Shown here piece after piece: positions 48,024-57,060 of a DNA stretch of 64,000 nucleotides. The notes under the pieces were generated by a model. That model was given only the letters and a program-made list of their open reading frames with translations. It did no database searches and was not told where the DNA came from. The DNA is taken from contig DATKAB010000006.1 in the NCBI GenBank assembly GCA_035498555.1, positions 1-64,000 of the forward strand, given 5' to 3'. The first letter of the stretch is position 1, and each line of letters begins with the position of its first letter. This DNA comes from Candidatus Sulfotelmatobacter sp. (GTDB lineage Bacteria > Eisenbacteria > RBG-16-71-46). The position numbers were made by a program, and so were the translations under genes.

Positions 48024-48792
48024 TGGTGCCTTCGAGGTAGAGCGCGGCGTGGCCGGCGATCTTGACGCGATCGCCGTGCAGCTCGCACCACAGTTCGCCT
48101 CCGCGCGCGGAAATCTGCCGCGCCCGGAGGCGCGCCCGCTCCAGGTGTCCGGCCCAGAACGGGATCAGCATGCAGTGCGCGGAACCCGTGACCGGGTCCT
48201 CGGGCACGCCCACGCGCGGCGCGAAGAAGCGCGAGACGAAGTCCACGTCGGAGCCCGGCGCCGTGACGATCACCCCCCGCGCATCGATCGCCCCCAGCGC
48301 GGCGAGGTCGGGGCACAGCGCCCGCACGTCGTCTTCGGTGTCGAACACCGCCATCAGGTCGACCGCCTTCAGCGTCTCGCGCGGCGTGGCGCCGAGCGCG
48401 CGGGCGAGGCCGGCGGGCGGCTCGCAGCGCGTCCCGGGCTGCGAGGGGAAGTCGAGCGCCAGCCGCGGACCGTCGCGCACCACGCGCAGGGCGCCGCTGC
48501 GCGAAGCGAAGGCCACTTCGCGGAGGCCGGGCTCGAGCTTCTCGAACAGCACGTGGGCCGAGGCCAGCGTCGCGTGACCGCACAGATTCACCTCGACCTT
48601 CGGCGTGAACCAGCGGATGCGATAGCCCTCGGGCTCGCGCACGAAGAACGCGGTCTCGGCGAGATTGTTTTCGTTGGCGATCGCCTGCATGGTGCGATCG
48701 TCGAGCCAGCGCTCGAGCGGCACCACCGCCGCCGGATTGCCGCGGAACGCCTGATCGCTGAAGGCGTCGACCTGGTAGAGCGGCAGCTTCAT
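48010..48792 (-). CDS. PhzF family isomerase-type protein
   Basis: The 260-residue product has the diaminopimelate-epimerase-like double fold of PhzF: YQVDAFSDQAFRGNPAAVVP, the catalytic Glu46 in NENNLAETAFFV, RWFTPKVEVNLCGHATLASA, and EDPVTGSAHCMLIPFW. PhzF in phenazine synthesis isomerises dihydro-hydroxyanthranilate; most homologs act on unknown compounds and no phenazine genes are nearby. I chose ATG 48792, which overlaps the preceding GNAT stop by 4 nt (ATGA). Its 3' end overlaps the M1 fusion gene by 14 nt. Confidence 0.88.
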   Translation of the reverse strand: MKLPLYQVDAFSDQAFRGNPAAVVPLERWLDDRTMQAIANENNLAETAFFVREPEGYRIRWFTPKVEVNLCGHATLASAHVLFEKLEPGLREVAFASRSGALRVVRDGPRLALDFPSQPGTRCEPPAGLARALGATPRETLKAVDLMAVFDTEDDVRALCPDLAALGAIDARGVIVTAPGSDVDFVSRFFAPRVGVPEDPVTGSAHCMLIPFWAGHLERARLRARQISARGGELWCELHGDRVKIAGHAALYLEGTITIP

Positions 48793-49136
48793 GGCTTCTC
48801 CATCGGCGTGATATCGCCCGGTAACGCTCGGGCGGCGCTCGCGAACCGGCACTCCAGGAAGCGCGTCCCTTCGATCGGATTGTGACGATAGGGCGGGATC
48901 TCCCGGAAGCCGAGCCGGCGATAGAGCGCGAACGCCGCGGTCATCGTCGGCAGGGTGTCGAGCCGCATGTGCAAGAGCGCGCCGCGTGGCGGCGCGTAGT
49001 CACCGGGAAGCCACTCGACCTCCCGATCGAATCCCTGGACCGAGAGGTCCACGTCCAGGCTCCGCACGTACTCGAGGAACAAGGCCTTCACCTCCGGCAG
49101 GTCATCGGGGATTCGCGCGGGGAGGATTCTCAGCAT
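48789..49136 (-). CDS. GNAT-family protein lacking the acetyl-CoA motif (internal in-frame deletion)
   Basis: The 115-residue frame begins as a normal GNAT of the DL-x-x-V-x-x-L-F-x-E-Y type (PDDLPEVKALFLEYVRSLDV, EVEWLPGDYAPPRGALL) and ends as one (MRLDTLPTMTAAFALYRRLG, PPYRHNPIEGTRFLECRF). Between ALL and HMRLDT about 50 residues are absent, the part that should hold beta-4 and the R-x-x-G-x-G acetyl-CoA loop. The frame is intact and its stop overlaps the phzF start (ATGA). It probably cannot acetylate; it may survive only as a coupling leader for phzF or be decaying. Confidence 0.65.
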   Translation of the reverse strand: MLRILPARIPDDLPEVKALFLEYVRSLDVDLSVQGFDREVEWLPGDYAPPRGALLHMRLDTLPTMTAAFALYRRLGFREIPPYRHNPIEGTRFLECRFASAARALPGDITPMEKP

Positions 49137-49244
49137 GGAGCGGAAAGTCTAGCAGGCTGCTCGCCGGCTGGCCGGGGTGCCGCCGCGCGGCCAGAAGGTG
49201 CGCGTGGCCAGGGTCGAGCGCGAGTACGGCTTCGACCGCAAGGG

Positions 49245-50465
49245 CTAGCCGAGCTTCTCCCACACGCGCCGGGCGGCGGCGCGGGCGTTCTCGGCGACCT
49301 CGCGCTCGTCCACGGACAGCACCACGCCGTTGTCCATCACCACTTCGCCCGACACCATCACGCCCGAGATCGGCGCGCGCAGGAGTCCGGTCCAGAGATG
49401 GTCGAGCAGGGTCTTCGTGGAGAACTCGGTCGCCGGCCGGTAGTCGACCAGCACCAGATCGGCCGGAGCGCCGGGCGTGATCTGGCCCAGGTCCTCGCCG
49501 AAATGCGCGGCCGCCCAGCTCGCGCCGTTCACGAACATGCGGCGATAGTGCATCTGGCTGCGCACGCCCATGCCGAGCGCGTGCGCGCCGTCCGGCAGCG
49601 GTGGCGCGTTCACCGATGAATCGCTGCCCCAGGCCACCTCGGCCTCGCGCACCAGGGCGGCGACCGATCCCGCGCCCACGGCGCTCAACGCGTCGCCACG
49701 CTCGCGTGCAGCGCCCAGCAGCCCGCGCGGCGCCGACTCGACGTGCGCCCACAGCGCCGGCAGCGATTCGCCGCGCCACGGACCGCGCGCGTTCCAGCGC
49801 TCGGCCGGGGTGAGATCGAGGGCCAGGTCCACGTGCACCGGCACCTGATCGCCGGCCGCCTCGAACGCCTCGGCCACCAGAGTCTCGACGCCGCCCAGGG
49901 TGGTGGCCTGCACGCCGACCGAGGCCTTGAGCCGCCCCGAGCGCTTGCGACGCAGCTCGGCCGCGAAGGCGCGGCATTCTTCCAGCGCCGCCTTGCGCTC
50001 GCGCGGCGAGTCGTGCTCGCTCGCGGTGTAGCCGGTGGCGACGCGGACCCCCACCTGGCTCGCGGCCGCCACGATCTCCGACAGTGACAGCTCCACGCAG
50101 CCACTCGAACGATGGAGATCGCACACCGTGGTCACGCCGTGACGCACGCCTTCCACCAGCGCCGCGGACACCGCCCAGCGGATGTCCTCCGGCGACAACG
50201 CGCGCTCGTAACGATCCCAGGCGCCGAGCGAGCGGAGCCCCAGCCCGCGCGCGAGATGGCGCGCGAGATGCGCGTGGGTGTTGACGAAGCCCGGCATCAG
50301 CACGCGACCGCGCGCCGGCCACAGGGTTTCCTTGCGATAGGCGCGGGCGAGGCTTCCGCTGCTCGCGATCTGCGCGATGTGGGATCCCACGATGCGCACT
50401 CCGACGTCGTCGTGCACCTGCGGTTCCGGTCCGCCCGTCACCACCGTACAGGGAGCGATGATCAT
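49245..50465 (-). CDS. SsnA-like amidohydrolase
   Basis: The 406-residue protein belongs to the metal-dependent amidohydrolase superfamily. Likely ligands are seen in FVNTHAHLARHLARG (H-x-H), VPVHVDLALD (His), ALWAHVES (His) and AWGSDSSVN (Asp). The early part (VTTVCDLHRSSGCVELSLSE) resembles SsnA, usually linked to purine or selenium-dependent metabolism, but the match is partial. Its ATG overlaps the preceding amidohydrolase stop by 1 nt (TGATG), so the two are coupled. Likely substrates: N-containing heterocycles. Confidence 0.78.
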   Translation of the reverse strand: MIIAPCTVVTGGPEPQVHDDVGVRIVGSHIAQIASSGSLARAYRKETLWPARGRVLMPGFVNTHAHLARHLARGLGLRSLGAWDRYERALSPEDIRWAVSAALVEGVRHGVTTVCDLHRSSGCVELSLSEIVAAASQVGVRVATGYTASEHDSPRERKAALEECRAFAAELRRKRSGRLKASVGVQATTLGGVETLVAEAFEAAGDQVPVHVDLALDLTPAERWNARGPWRGESLPALWAHVESAPRGLLGAARERGDALSAVGAGSVAALVREAEVAWGSDSSVNAPPLPDGAHALGMGVRSQMHYRRMFVNGASWAAAHFGEDLGQITPGAPADLVLVDYRPATEFSTKTLLDHLWTGLLRAPISGVMVSGEVVMDNGVVLSVDEREVAENARAAARRVWEKLG

Positions 50466-51817
50466 CAGGCCGCCTCCATGCGCCTCAACAGACCCTGCGT
50501 TTCCGCGCGCGCGTCGGCCGCGGCCCGGCCGGCATCGAGCGTCGACCACGCGCCGTCGCGATACAGCACCCGCCCCGCCACCATGGTGAGCCGCACGTCG
50601 CTCGGCCGGGCGGCGTACACCAGCGTCGAATAGGGATCGCGACTCGCGTTGGGCGCGAGATGCGGCCCCTCGCCCTCCACCACGATCACGTCGGCTTGCT
50701 TGCCCACCTCGAGCGAGCCGACGCGATCGGCGAGGCCGAGCGCCCGCGCGCCGTCACAGGTGGCGAGCGCCAGCACCTCGCGAGCCGCGAGCGGCTTCTG
50801 CGGCTCGAGCGCGCGCGAGATGCCGCCCGCCAGCGACAGCTCGTGGAAGGTGTCGAGCCGGTTGTCGCAGGCCGCGCCGTCCGAGCCGATGCCGCAACGC
50901 ACGCCGGCCGCCCGCCAGCGCCGCACGTTGGCGAAGCCCGAGCCGAGCTTGAGATTCGATCCCGGACAGTGGACCAGCGCGGCATCGGTGCCCTTCAGCG
51001 CCGACAGCTCGTCGTCTTCGAGCCACACGCCGTGCGCGCCCACGAAGCGAGTGCTCAGCACCTCGCGCGCGGCGAAGTAGCGCGCCGCGCTGGTCCCGAC
51101 CGCCGCCGCCACCTCGCGACCTTCGCGCGGGCTCTCGGCGAGATGCGTGTGGATGGTGAGCCCGCGCTCGCGCGAGGCCGCCACCACGTCGCGCCACAGC
51201 TCGTCGCTGCACGAGAGCACGAAGCGTGGCGCCAGCGTGACCTGGAGCCGCCCGCCGCCTGCACCATGGAAACGCTTCATCAGCGCCAGCGCGTCCTCCA
51301 GGGCCGCGCGCCGGTCTTCGAGCATGCCGCGCGGCGCGCCCTCGCCGCGATCCATGAGCGCCTTTCCAAACAACGCGCGGACCCCGCATTCTTCCAGGAT
51401 CGCGCCGATCGCGTCGGTGTGACGCACGGTGCCCATGTCGTTCACGCAGGTGACGCCGCCAGCGATCAGCTCGACCAGCGCGAGGCGCGCCGAGGCCGCG
51501 ATCGACGACTCGTTGTGCGCATGCTCGAGCGGCCAGATCGATTCGCGCAGCCACGGCAGTAGATCGCTCTGCTCGGCAAGGCCGCGGAACAGGGTCTGAC
51601 AGAGATGAAGGTGCCCCTGCACCAGCCCCGGGAGCACGAAGCCCGAGCGCGCGTCGAAGCGCTCGTCGGCGCGTCCGCCCGGCAGTTCCGCCAGCGCGGC
51701 AGAGCAGTTGCCCAGCGCCGCAATCGCACCGTCACGAACCAGCAGGTCGCCGCGCATCACGGTCGACGCCGCGTCCATGCACACCAGTTGTCCGGAATGA
51801 ATGAGAAAGCTGCTCAG
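50465..51817 (-). CDS. TRZ/ATZ-family amidohydrolase (deaminase-type)
   Basis: The 450-residue frame from residue 51817 fits the family of 5-methylthioadenosine/S-adenosylhomocysteine deaminase, guanine deaminase and TrzN: GLVQGHLHLCQTLFRGLAEQ (H-x-H), TIHTHLAES (His), VGAHGVWL (His) and GIGSDGAACDN (Asp). I place the start at a CTG (51817-51815), because GGGAGG at 51830-51825 lies 7 nt before it and the only upstream in-frame start leads into the divergent pabB leader. If CTG is wrong, translation may start at the ATG 14 codons later. Probable hydrolytic deaminase of a purine or pterin-like compound. Confidence 0.8.
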   Translation of the reverse strand: MSSFLIHSGQLVCMDAASTVMRGDLLVRDGAIAALGNCSAALAELPGGRADERFDARSGFVLPGLVQGHLHLCQTLFRGLAEQSDLLPWLRESIWPLEHAHNESSIAASARLALVELIAGGVTCVNDMGTVRHTDAIGAILEECGVRALFGKALMDRGEGAPRGMLEDRRAALEDALALMKRFHGAGGGRLQVTLAPRFVLSCSDELWRDVVAASRERGLTIHTHLAESPREGREVAAAVGTSAARYFAAREVLSTRFVGAHGVWLEDDELSALKGTDAALVHCPGSNLKLGSGFANVRRWRAAGVRCGIGSDGAACDNRLDTFHELSLAGGISRALEPQKPLAAREVLALATCDGARALGLADRVGSLEVGKQADVIVVEGEGPHLAPNASRDPYSTLVYAARPSDVRLTMVAGRVLYRDGAWSTLDAGRAAADARAETQGLLRRMEAA

Positions 51818-51957
51818 GCGAGAGCCTCCCTGCCCGCGAGCGTCCCGGCGTCCGTGCCGGTGACCACTATCTTTGTCTCGGGCGGTCGCGCGCGAGCCGC
51901 GCGCGGCTGCCGACGGTGTGACGTTGGCACCGGTCCCGGAGCGTGTCAAGATTCGGC

Positions 51958-53370
51958 ATGCGCTCCGCCCCCACTCGCCTCGTTCGGACGGTCGAGCTTC
52001 GCGATCCGCTGGTCGCGTTGCGCGCGCTCGCCGGATGGCCGCATGCGTTTCTGTTCCGCTCGACCTCCCGCGACAACCCGAGCGAGCGCTGGTACTTCGG
52101 CGCGGATCCGTTCGCCACGTTCGGCCCCGATCGGTACGACGAGGCCATCACGCTGTGGCGGCGGAATCTCGCGCCGGAGCCGGGCGGCCGCCCGGCCGGA
52201 CGCGCGCCGTTCACCGGTGGCCTGGTCGGGGCCTGGTCCTACGACTTCGGCCGGCGGCTCGAACGCCTGCCGGAGCGCGCGCTCAACGATCTCGGCTGGC
52301 CCGATGTCTGGCTCGCCGCTTACGACGTGGTGGGGGCGTGGGAGCCGGAAGCGGGCGTCGCGCGACTTTTCTCGAGCGGGCTTCCCGCCGCCGGCGCGGA
52401 GGGCGCGCGCCGGGCCGAGCGCCGGCTCGACGAGTTCGCGAGACGACTCGAAGCCGCGCCGGAGCGTGCCCCCGAACTCCAGCCGACGTCCGGGGCACTC
52501 CTCGAAGCGCGCTCGACCTTCACCCCCGACCGCTATCGCTCGGCGGTCGAGCGGGTGCGGGAGCACATTGGTCGCGGCGACATCTTCCAGGCCAATCTCT
52601 CGCAGCGCTGGACGATCGTATCGCGAGGTCTGCTCGGTCACGCGTCGTCGCTGTTCGCAGAGCTTCGCCGGCAATCGCCCGCGCCGCACGCCGCCTATCT
52701 CGACCTCGGCGACTTCGCGGCGGTGTCGGCGAGCCCGGAACGCTTCCTGCGCGTGAGCCGCGGGCGCGTCGAAACGCGCCCGATCAAGGGCACGCGCCCG
52801 CGTGGCGCCGACGCCGCGAGTGATGCCGCGCTGGCGTCGTCGCTACTTGCGAGCGCCAAGGATCGCGCCGAGAACGTGATGATCGTGGACGTGCTGCGCA
52901 ACGATCTGGGTCGCGCCTGCCGGACCGGCAGCGTCGTCGTCGACGAGCTGTGCGCGCTCGAGAGCTTTCCCCAGGTTCATCATCTGACCTCGACGATCTC
53001 CGGCCAGCTGGCCGCCGGGCGCGACGCGATCGATCTGCTCCATGCCTGCTTTCCGGGCGGCTCGATCACCGGCGCTCCCAAGATCCGCGCGATGGAAATC
53101 ATCGAAGCCTTGGAGCCGGTGCGGCGCCACCTCTATACCGGCGCGATCGGCTGGCTCGACTGGAACGGCGACGCGGACTGGAACATCGCGATCCGCACCG
53201 CGCTGCTGAGTCGCGATCGCATCGATTTCGCGGCCGGCGGCGGCATCACCGCCGACTCGGATCCCGACGCCGAATATCTCGAGACCCTGCACAAGGCCGA
53301 AGGAATGCGCCTCTCGCTCGCGGCGCTGCTGGGGCCGGTCGCGCTGGCGCACGAAGAGGTGCGCGCGTGA
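51958..53370 (+). CDS. pabB: aminodeoxychorismate synthase component I
   Basis: The 470-residue enzyme aminates chorismate to 4-amino-4-deoxychorismate with ammonia from PabA. The chorismate-binding domain is intact: HIGRGDIFQANLSQRW, RPIKGTRPRG, NVMIVDVLRNDLGR, CFPGGSITGAPKIRAM and DWNIAIRTALL. The N-terminal part has the FTGGLVGAWSYDFGR block of PabB/TrpE. PIKGTRPRG is typical of PabB; the PabC-like neighbour supports the assignment over anthranilate synthase. Start: ATG 51958 chosen, GTG 51943 possible. No pabA is in the window. It diverges from the deaminase gene. Confidence 0.88.
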   Translation: MRSAPTRLVRTVELRDPLVALRALAGWPHAFLFRSTSRDNPSERWYFGADPFATFGPDRYDEAITLWRRNLAPEPGGRPAGRAPFTGGLVGAWSYDFGRRLERLPERALNDLGWPDVWLAAYDVVGAWEPEAGVARLFSSGLPAAGAEGARRAERRLDEFARRLEAAPERAPELQPTSGALLEARSTFTPDRYRSAVERVREHIGRGDIFQANLSQRWTIVSRGLLGHASSLFAELRRQSPAPHAAYLDLGDFAAVSASPERFLRVSRGRVETRPIKGTRPRGADAASDAALASSLLASAKDRAENVMIVDVLRNDLGRACRTGSVVVDELCALESFPQVHHLTSTISGQLAAGRDAIDLLHACFPGGSITGAPKIRAMEIIEALEPVRRHLYTGAIGWLDWNGDADWNIAIRTALLSRDRIDFAAGGGITADSDPDAEYLETLHKAEGMRLSLAALLGPVALAHEEVRA

Positions 53371-54290
53371 GCCGCCCGCCGATCGGTCCCGCGAGCGGCG
53401 CGGAAGCACGCATGAAGTCGGCGACTCCGTGGCTTCCCGCGGGAGCGCGAGCGCCCGACCGTACGGTTTGGGTGAACGGCCAGCTGGTGCGCGGCTCCGA
53501 CGCGGCGCTGTCGCTGTTCGATCGCGGCGCGCGCGATGGCGGCGGATTGTTCGAGACGGTGCGTGTCTACGGCGGGCAGCCGTTCGACTGGAATCGCCAC
53601 ATGGAGCGCCTGGTGCTCGGCGCCGCACTGCTGGGATTTCCCGTGCCGTCGGCGCCGTCGCGTCTGCGCCACGCGCTGGCGCAGGTGCTGGCGACCGAGG
53701 GCCTGTCCGACGCGGTCGCGCGGCTCACCGTGACGCGCGGGATCTCCGGCGGGCGCCCGACGCGCACCGGCGCGTGGGTCGAAGCGACGCCGCTCGCCGG
53801 CCGGCTGTGGGCCGGGACGAGGAATGGCGCGGCGAGCGTGGTGATCTCGAAGCGTGAGTTCCACCCGGGCGCACTCGGCGCCTACAAGACCTGCAGCCGG
53901 CTGGCCTACGACCTGGCGCGCGAGGAGGCGCGCACTCAGGACGCCGACGAAACGCTGCTGCTCGGCGGCGCGCAGGTCTACGAGGGCGCAGTGAGCAACG
54001 TGTTCGTGGTGATCGCCGGAGAGATTCGCACGCCGCCGCTCGCGCTGGGCATTTTGCCCGGCATCGCGCGGCGCCGCGTGCTCGAGCTCGCCGGGTCGCT
54101 CGGGCTGACGGCACGCGAAGCGGTGATCGAGCGCGCGGATCTCGAGCGCGCCGACGAGCTGTTTCTCACCAATTCGGTGCAGGAGGTGGTGCCGGTCGCG
54201 CGCTGCGGCGAGCGCGCGCTGCCGAGTCGCGCGCTCGGTGAGCGCCTGCGCGAGGCCTATCGCGCGCTGGTGGCGCGGGGCGAAGGCTGA
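53367..54290 (+). CDS. pabC: aminodeoxychorismate lyase-type, class IV PLP enzyme
   Basis: A GTG at 53367 overlaps the pabB stop (GTGA) and gives 307 residues; ATG 53412 is the alternative. The class-IV aminotransferase fold is visible: VNGQLVRGSDAALSLFDRGA, GGLFETVRVYGG, the PLP lysine in GAYKTCSRLAYDLAR, and LFLTNSVQEVVPVAR with the S/T-N-S motif. Together with pabB it should release pyruvate and p-aminobenzoate for folate. Branched-chain or D-amino-acid transaminase are the alternatives, but the operon favours PabC. Confidence 0.82.
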   Translation: MSRPPIGPASGAEARMKSATPWLPAGARAPDRTVWVNGQLVRGSDAALSLFDRGARDGGGLFETVRVYGGQPFDWNRHMERLVLGAALLGFPVPSAPSRLRHALAQVLATEGLSDAVARLTVTRGISGGRPTRTGAWVEATPLAGRLWAGTRNGAASVVISKREFHPGALGAYKTCSRLAYDLAREEARTQDADETLLLGGAQVYEGAVSNVFVVIAGEIRTPPLALGILPGIARRRVLELAGSLGLTAREAVIERADLERADELFLTNSVQEVVPVARCGERALPSRALGERLREAYRALVARGEG

Positions 54291-54588
54291 GCGCCATTCC
54301 CCACCGGCCGGGGGCTCCCACCCAGCGGGGCTCTCTTCCAATGAATCGCCGCCGCGCCGCGGCGGTCGTGAACTTGTGAGGTTGGCGGGCCCGGAACGCC
54401 AGTGTCGGCCGGCGTCTGGAGCGGGTCCCGGGACAGGCAGATCGCCTCGAATCCGTGGCACATCGCGTGCACTCCAATAGGGTAGCGCGTGGATCCCCGC
54501 GAATGCCGGAACGCTCCGGACGGCGCCGGATCCCCGAACTCGCCGGGCGCGCACGCTTCCGCGCCTGGCACGAGGCCGGAGGGGCCGC
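54291..54588. other. intergenic stretch, no gene seen
   Basis: About 298 nt between pabC and the hydrolase. A 6-bp GC-rich hairpin (CCGCCG-CGCCG-CGGCGG, 54349-54365) lacks a T-tract, so I do not call it a terminator. Both strands hold open frames without start sites or protein-like composition. Confidence 0.5.
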
Positions 54589-56025
54589 GTGGAGAAGACC
54601 AAGACCGTGAACGTCCGCGGTGGAAGGCTCGACTTCCTCGCGCCGCATCTCCTCCGCAGCCAGTTCCTTCGCCCCGGATTCGTGCGCATGAGCCTTCGAC
54701 TGGGCTTCGCGCAGCAGATGCCGGGCTGGGCCAAGCTCCAGTTCACCAACGCCGGCGTCTCCTCCGAGGATCTGGAACGCGTGCTCGGCCGCATCACCAG
54801 CCTGGGCGCCTGGGCCGACGAGTGGGAATCGCTGGCGCGCGCCCACGATCAGGCGGGGCGCGACGCCCTCCAGCTCGGCCGGCCGCGAGAGGCCGGGCGT
54901 CGCTTTCTCGCCGCGTCGGCCGCCTACAATTTCGCGCAGTACGTCCTCTTCATCGATATCAACCGCAAGCGCGCACTGCACGAGGCGTGCGTTCGATCGT
55001 ACGCCGCCGGCGCGCCGTTCTACGATCCGCCCGCGACGCCGTTCGAGGTGGTCTACCGCCGCCGCGTGATGAAGGGCTACCTGCGTCTGCCGCGCATCAA
55101 GGGCCCCGCGCCCGTGGTGGTGCTGTTCCACGGCACCAACGCGGTGAAGGAAGAGCTGCACTGGTGGTCGGACGCGCTGCTCGAGCGCGGCATCGCCACC
55201 ATCACGTTTGACGGGCCCGGACTCGGCGAGACCTTCCATCGCATGTCGATGGTGGCCGAGCCGCGGCCGGTCGGCGTCGCGATCCTCAATGCGATCGAGA
55301 CTCGCCCCGAATTGAATCCGGAGGCCGTGGCGCTCTTCGGCCAGAGCCTCGGCGGCTATATTGCGATCCAGATGGCCAGCCACGATCGCCGGATTCGCGC
55401 GGTGGCGGCGGTGAGCCCCCCGTATGCCGCCGACATCTACTGGAACGTGACGCTGTCGAGCCTCCGCCGGGAGCTGGCCAATCTCTACGGCATCACCGAG
55501 CAGGAGATGGGTGCTTCGATCGACAAGATCACGCTTGCGAACACGCTGCCGGATCTCAACTGCCCGCTGATGGTGTCGGGCGGCGGGCACGACATGATCA
55601 CGCCGGGGAGCGAGGCGTGGCGCATCTTCGAGGCCGCGACCTGCGAGCGCGAGCTGGTCTACTACCCGCGCGGCGCGCACGATTGCTTCAACGTGCTGGC
55701 CGACCTCCGGCCGCGCATGGTCACGTGGCTCGCTCGGCAACTCGAGCGGCATCACGGCCCGCTGCAGCCGAGTCAGCCACCGATCGACAACGAGGCCGAT
55801 GCCGGCTGGCGAGCGGGCGAAGCCGTGGATCCCGATTTCGCCGAGGCGCTGCTCGGCGACGTGAAGCGCATCGAGTGGCACTCGCGCGAGACCGAGAGCC
55901 TGCCCGCGCACTGGCGCTGGCTGCTGCGCCCGGCGGGGCGCGAGCATCTCGAGGTCGTGCACCGGCTCGCGGGCCAGCGGTTCGCCGCGGCGGCTTCGGG
56001 CGGAAACGGCGCGACACTCCGTTAG
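54589..56025 (+). CDS. alpha/beta hydrolase, FrsA/DHPON-hydrolase-like
   Basis: A GTG start at 54589 follows GGAGGGGCC. The 478-residue protein has an N-terminal helical part (about 1-150, VRMSLRLGFAQQMPGWAKL) and an alpha/beta-hydrolase domain. The likely triad is Ser253 in LFGQSLGGYIAIQMA, Asp335 in SGGGHDMITPG and His364 in PRGAHDCFN; TFDGPGLGET is the oxyanion-loop side. The helical lid plus the core resembles FrsA and the 2,6-dihydropseudooxynicotine hydrolase group, which cleave esters or C-C bonds. Substrate unknown. A hairpin terminator follows at 56095. Confidence 0.82.
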   Translation: MEKTKTVNVRGGRLDFLAPHLLRSQFLRPGFVRMSLRLGFAQQMPGWAKLQFTNAGVSSEDLERVLGRITSLGAWADEWESLARAHDQAGRDALQLGRPREAGRRFLAASAAYNFAQYVLFIDINRKRALHEACVRSYAAGAPFYDPPATPFEVVYRRRVMKGYLRLPRIKGPAPVVVLFHGTNAVKEELHWWSDALLERGIATITFDGPGLGETFHRMSMVAEPRPVGVAILNAIETRPELNPEAVALFGQSLGGYIAIQMASHDRRIRAVAAVSPPYAADIYWNVTLSSLRRELANLYGITEQEMGASIDKITLANTLPDLNCPLMVSGGGHDMITPGSEAWRIFEAATCERELVYYPRGAHDCFNVLADLRPRMVTWLARQLERHHGPLQPSQPPIDNEADAGWRAGEAVDPDFAEALLGDVKRIEWHSRETESLPAHWRWLLRPAGREHLEVVHRLAGQRFAAAASGGNGATLR

Positions 56026-56094
56026 CGGCGAGCGGGCGCCGCGACGCAATCCGGGTCCGCGGCCGCATTTACTCCTCCGATCGCCCCGCAAGCC

Positions 56095-56127
56095 AACGAG
56101 GCGGGAGCCCATGGCCCCCGCCTCGTT
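56095..56127. terminator. hairpin terminator between hydrolase and secreted gene
   Basis: An 11-bp stem (AACGAGGCGGG with CCCGCCTCGTT) and an 11-nt loop is followed on the plus strand by TCGTTTCGGGC, T-rich enough to end the hydrolase transcript. On the minus strand the tail is weaker. It lies 69 nt after the hydrolase stop and 24 nt before the stop of the leftward gene. Confidence 0.7.
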
Positions 56128-56151
56128 TCGTTTCGGGCTTGTTGCGCGAGC

Positions 56152-57060
56152 CTACCGGTAAAGACTCTTCAGGCGGCCCCAGGTCGACTCGTTGGCCGGC
56201 GTGGTGCCACAGCGCACGTGATACTTGCCGTTGTTGTAGTCGTCGAGAATCTGCGTCTTGTGCGACGTCGAGCTCGGCGAGAGATAGCCGCTGCCGACCG
56301 GCGGCACCACCAGCGCTCCGATCTGCGCGTCGGCCGCCGCCACCGTCGAAGACACCGGCGTCGGATCGGCGCCCATCGCGATGTTGAGCTTGGTCGCGAT
56401 CAGCTGGTGCGCGAGCGAAATCAGCCCGTTGCCGCCAGCCGGCTGGCCGAGAATCGAGAGCAGCTGAGTCTTGGTGTAAGTCACGGTGCCGAGCATGAGG
56501 CTCGAAACCGGCCAGGCCGAGGAATGCGTCTTCCAGTAGCCCTGGGTCTTGACGCAGCTCTCTTTGTCGATGGTCGAGCCGACCGCATTGAGCGAATAGT
56601 CGCTGCGCGTTCCGCCGGTCCCGCTGTTGGCATAGACGCAACCGACGTAGTTCTGATTGGCGTCCATTTCGTCGGGGGTATTGGTGGAGACGCCGGTCTC
56701 GTCGAACAGGTCGCCGATCTCGATCTGGACCGATTGATTGGGGCCGAGGATGAAGCTGGTCACGGTGTCATCGAACGTGTTGAGCGTCGGCGTGCCCGTG
56801 AACTGCGCCCAGTGCAGCGTCGGGTACGAGAGCGAGCTTGGCCACACGTCGCCGTAATCGTCGTAGTCGGCTTGCGTCATCCAGTAGACGCTGAACCCGG
56901 ACGGCGCTCCGCTTGGTCCGGCGGTGACGGTGAGCGTCCACTTGGCAGAGCCCACGTCGGTGAGCGTGAAGGTCGGAGTGTCGAAGATCGCGGCCTGCGC
57001 GGAAACCGCGGCGAACGCGAGCGAAGCGGCAAGCAACACGGCGGCATAGCGAGCGTGCAT
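56152..57060 (-). CDS. secreted protein with G-Y-W-K-T-H motif
   Basis: GGAGG precedes the ATG. The 302-residue product has a signal peptide (1-23), a beta-rich N-terminal half with several aromatic strands (WTLTVTAGPSGAPSGFSVYW), and a C-terminal half built on CVKTQGYWKTHSSAWPVSSL, then TKTQLLSILGQPAGGNGLIS and a second Cys near the end (HVRCGTT). The C-x4-G-Y-W-K-T-H motif is common in exported proteins of many phyla but its function is unknown; a disulfide between the two Cys is plausible. Likely cell-surface or extracellular. Confidence 0.7.
   Translation of the reverse strand: MHARYAAVLLAASLAFAAVSAQAAIFDTPTFTLTDVGSAKWTLTVTAGPSGAPSGFSVYWMTQADYDDYGDVWPSSLSYPTLHWAQFTGTPTLNTFDDTVTSFILGPNQSVQIEIGDLFDETGVSTNTPDEMDANQNYVGCVYANSGTGGTRSDYSLNAVGSTIDKESCVKTQGYWKTHSSAWPVSSLMLGTVTYTKTQLLSILGQPAGGNGLISLAHQLIATKLNIAMGADPTPVSSTVAAADAQIGALVVPPVGSGYLSPSSTSHKTQILDDYNNGKYHVRCGTTPANESTWGRLKSLYR

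Noticed and set aside
53133-54797. Leftward frames opposite pabB and pabC, including a stretch like a dispersed repeat peptide
   Set aside because: High-GC shadow frames; composition dominated by Arg and Ser, no start site, and pabB and pabC are secure on the other strand.
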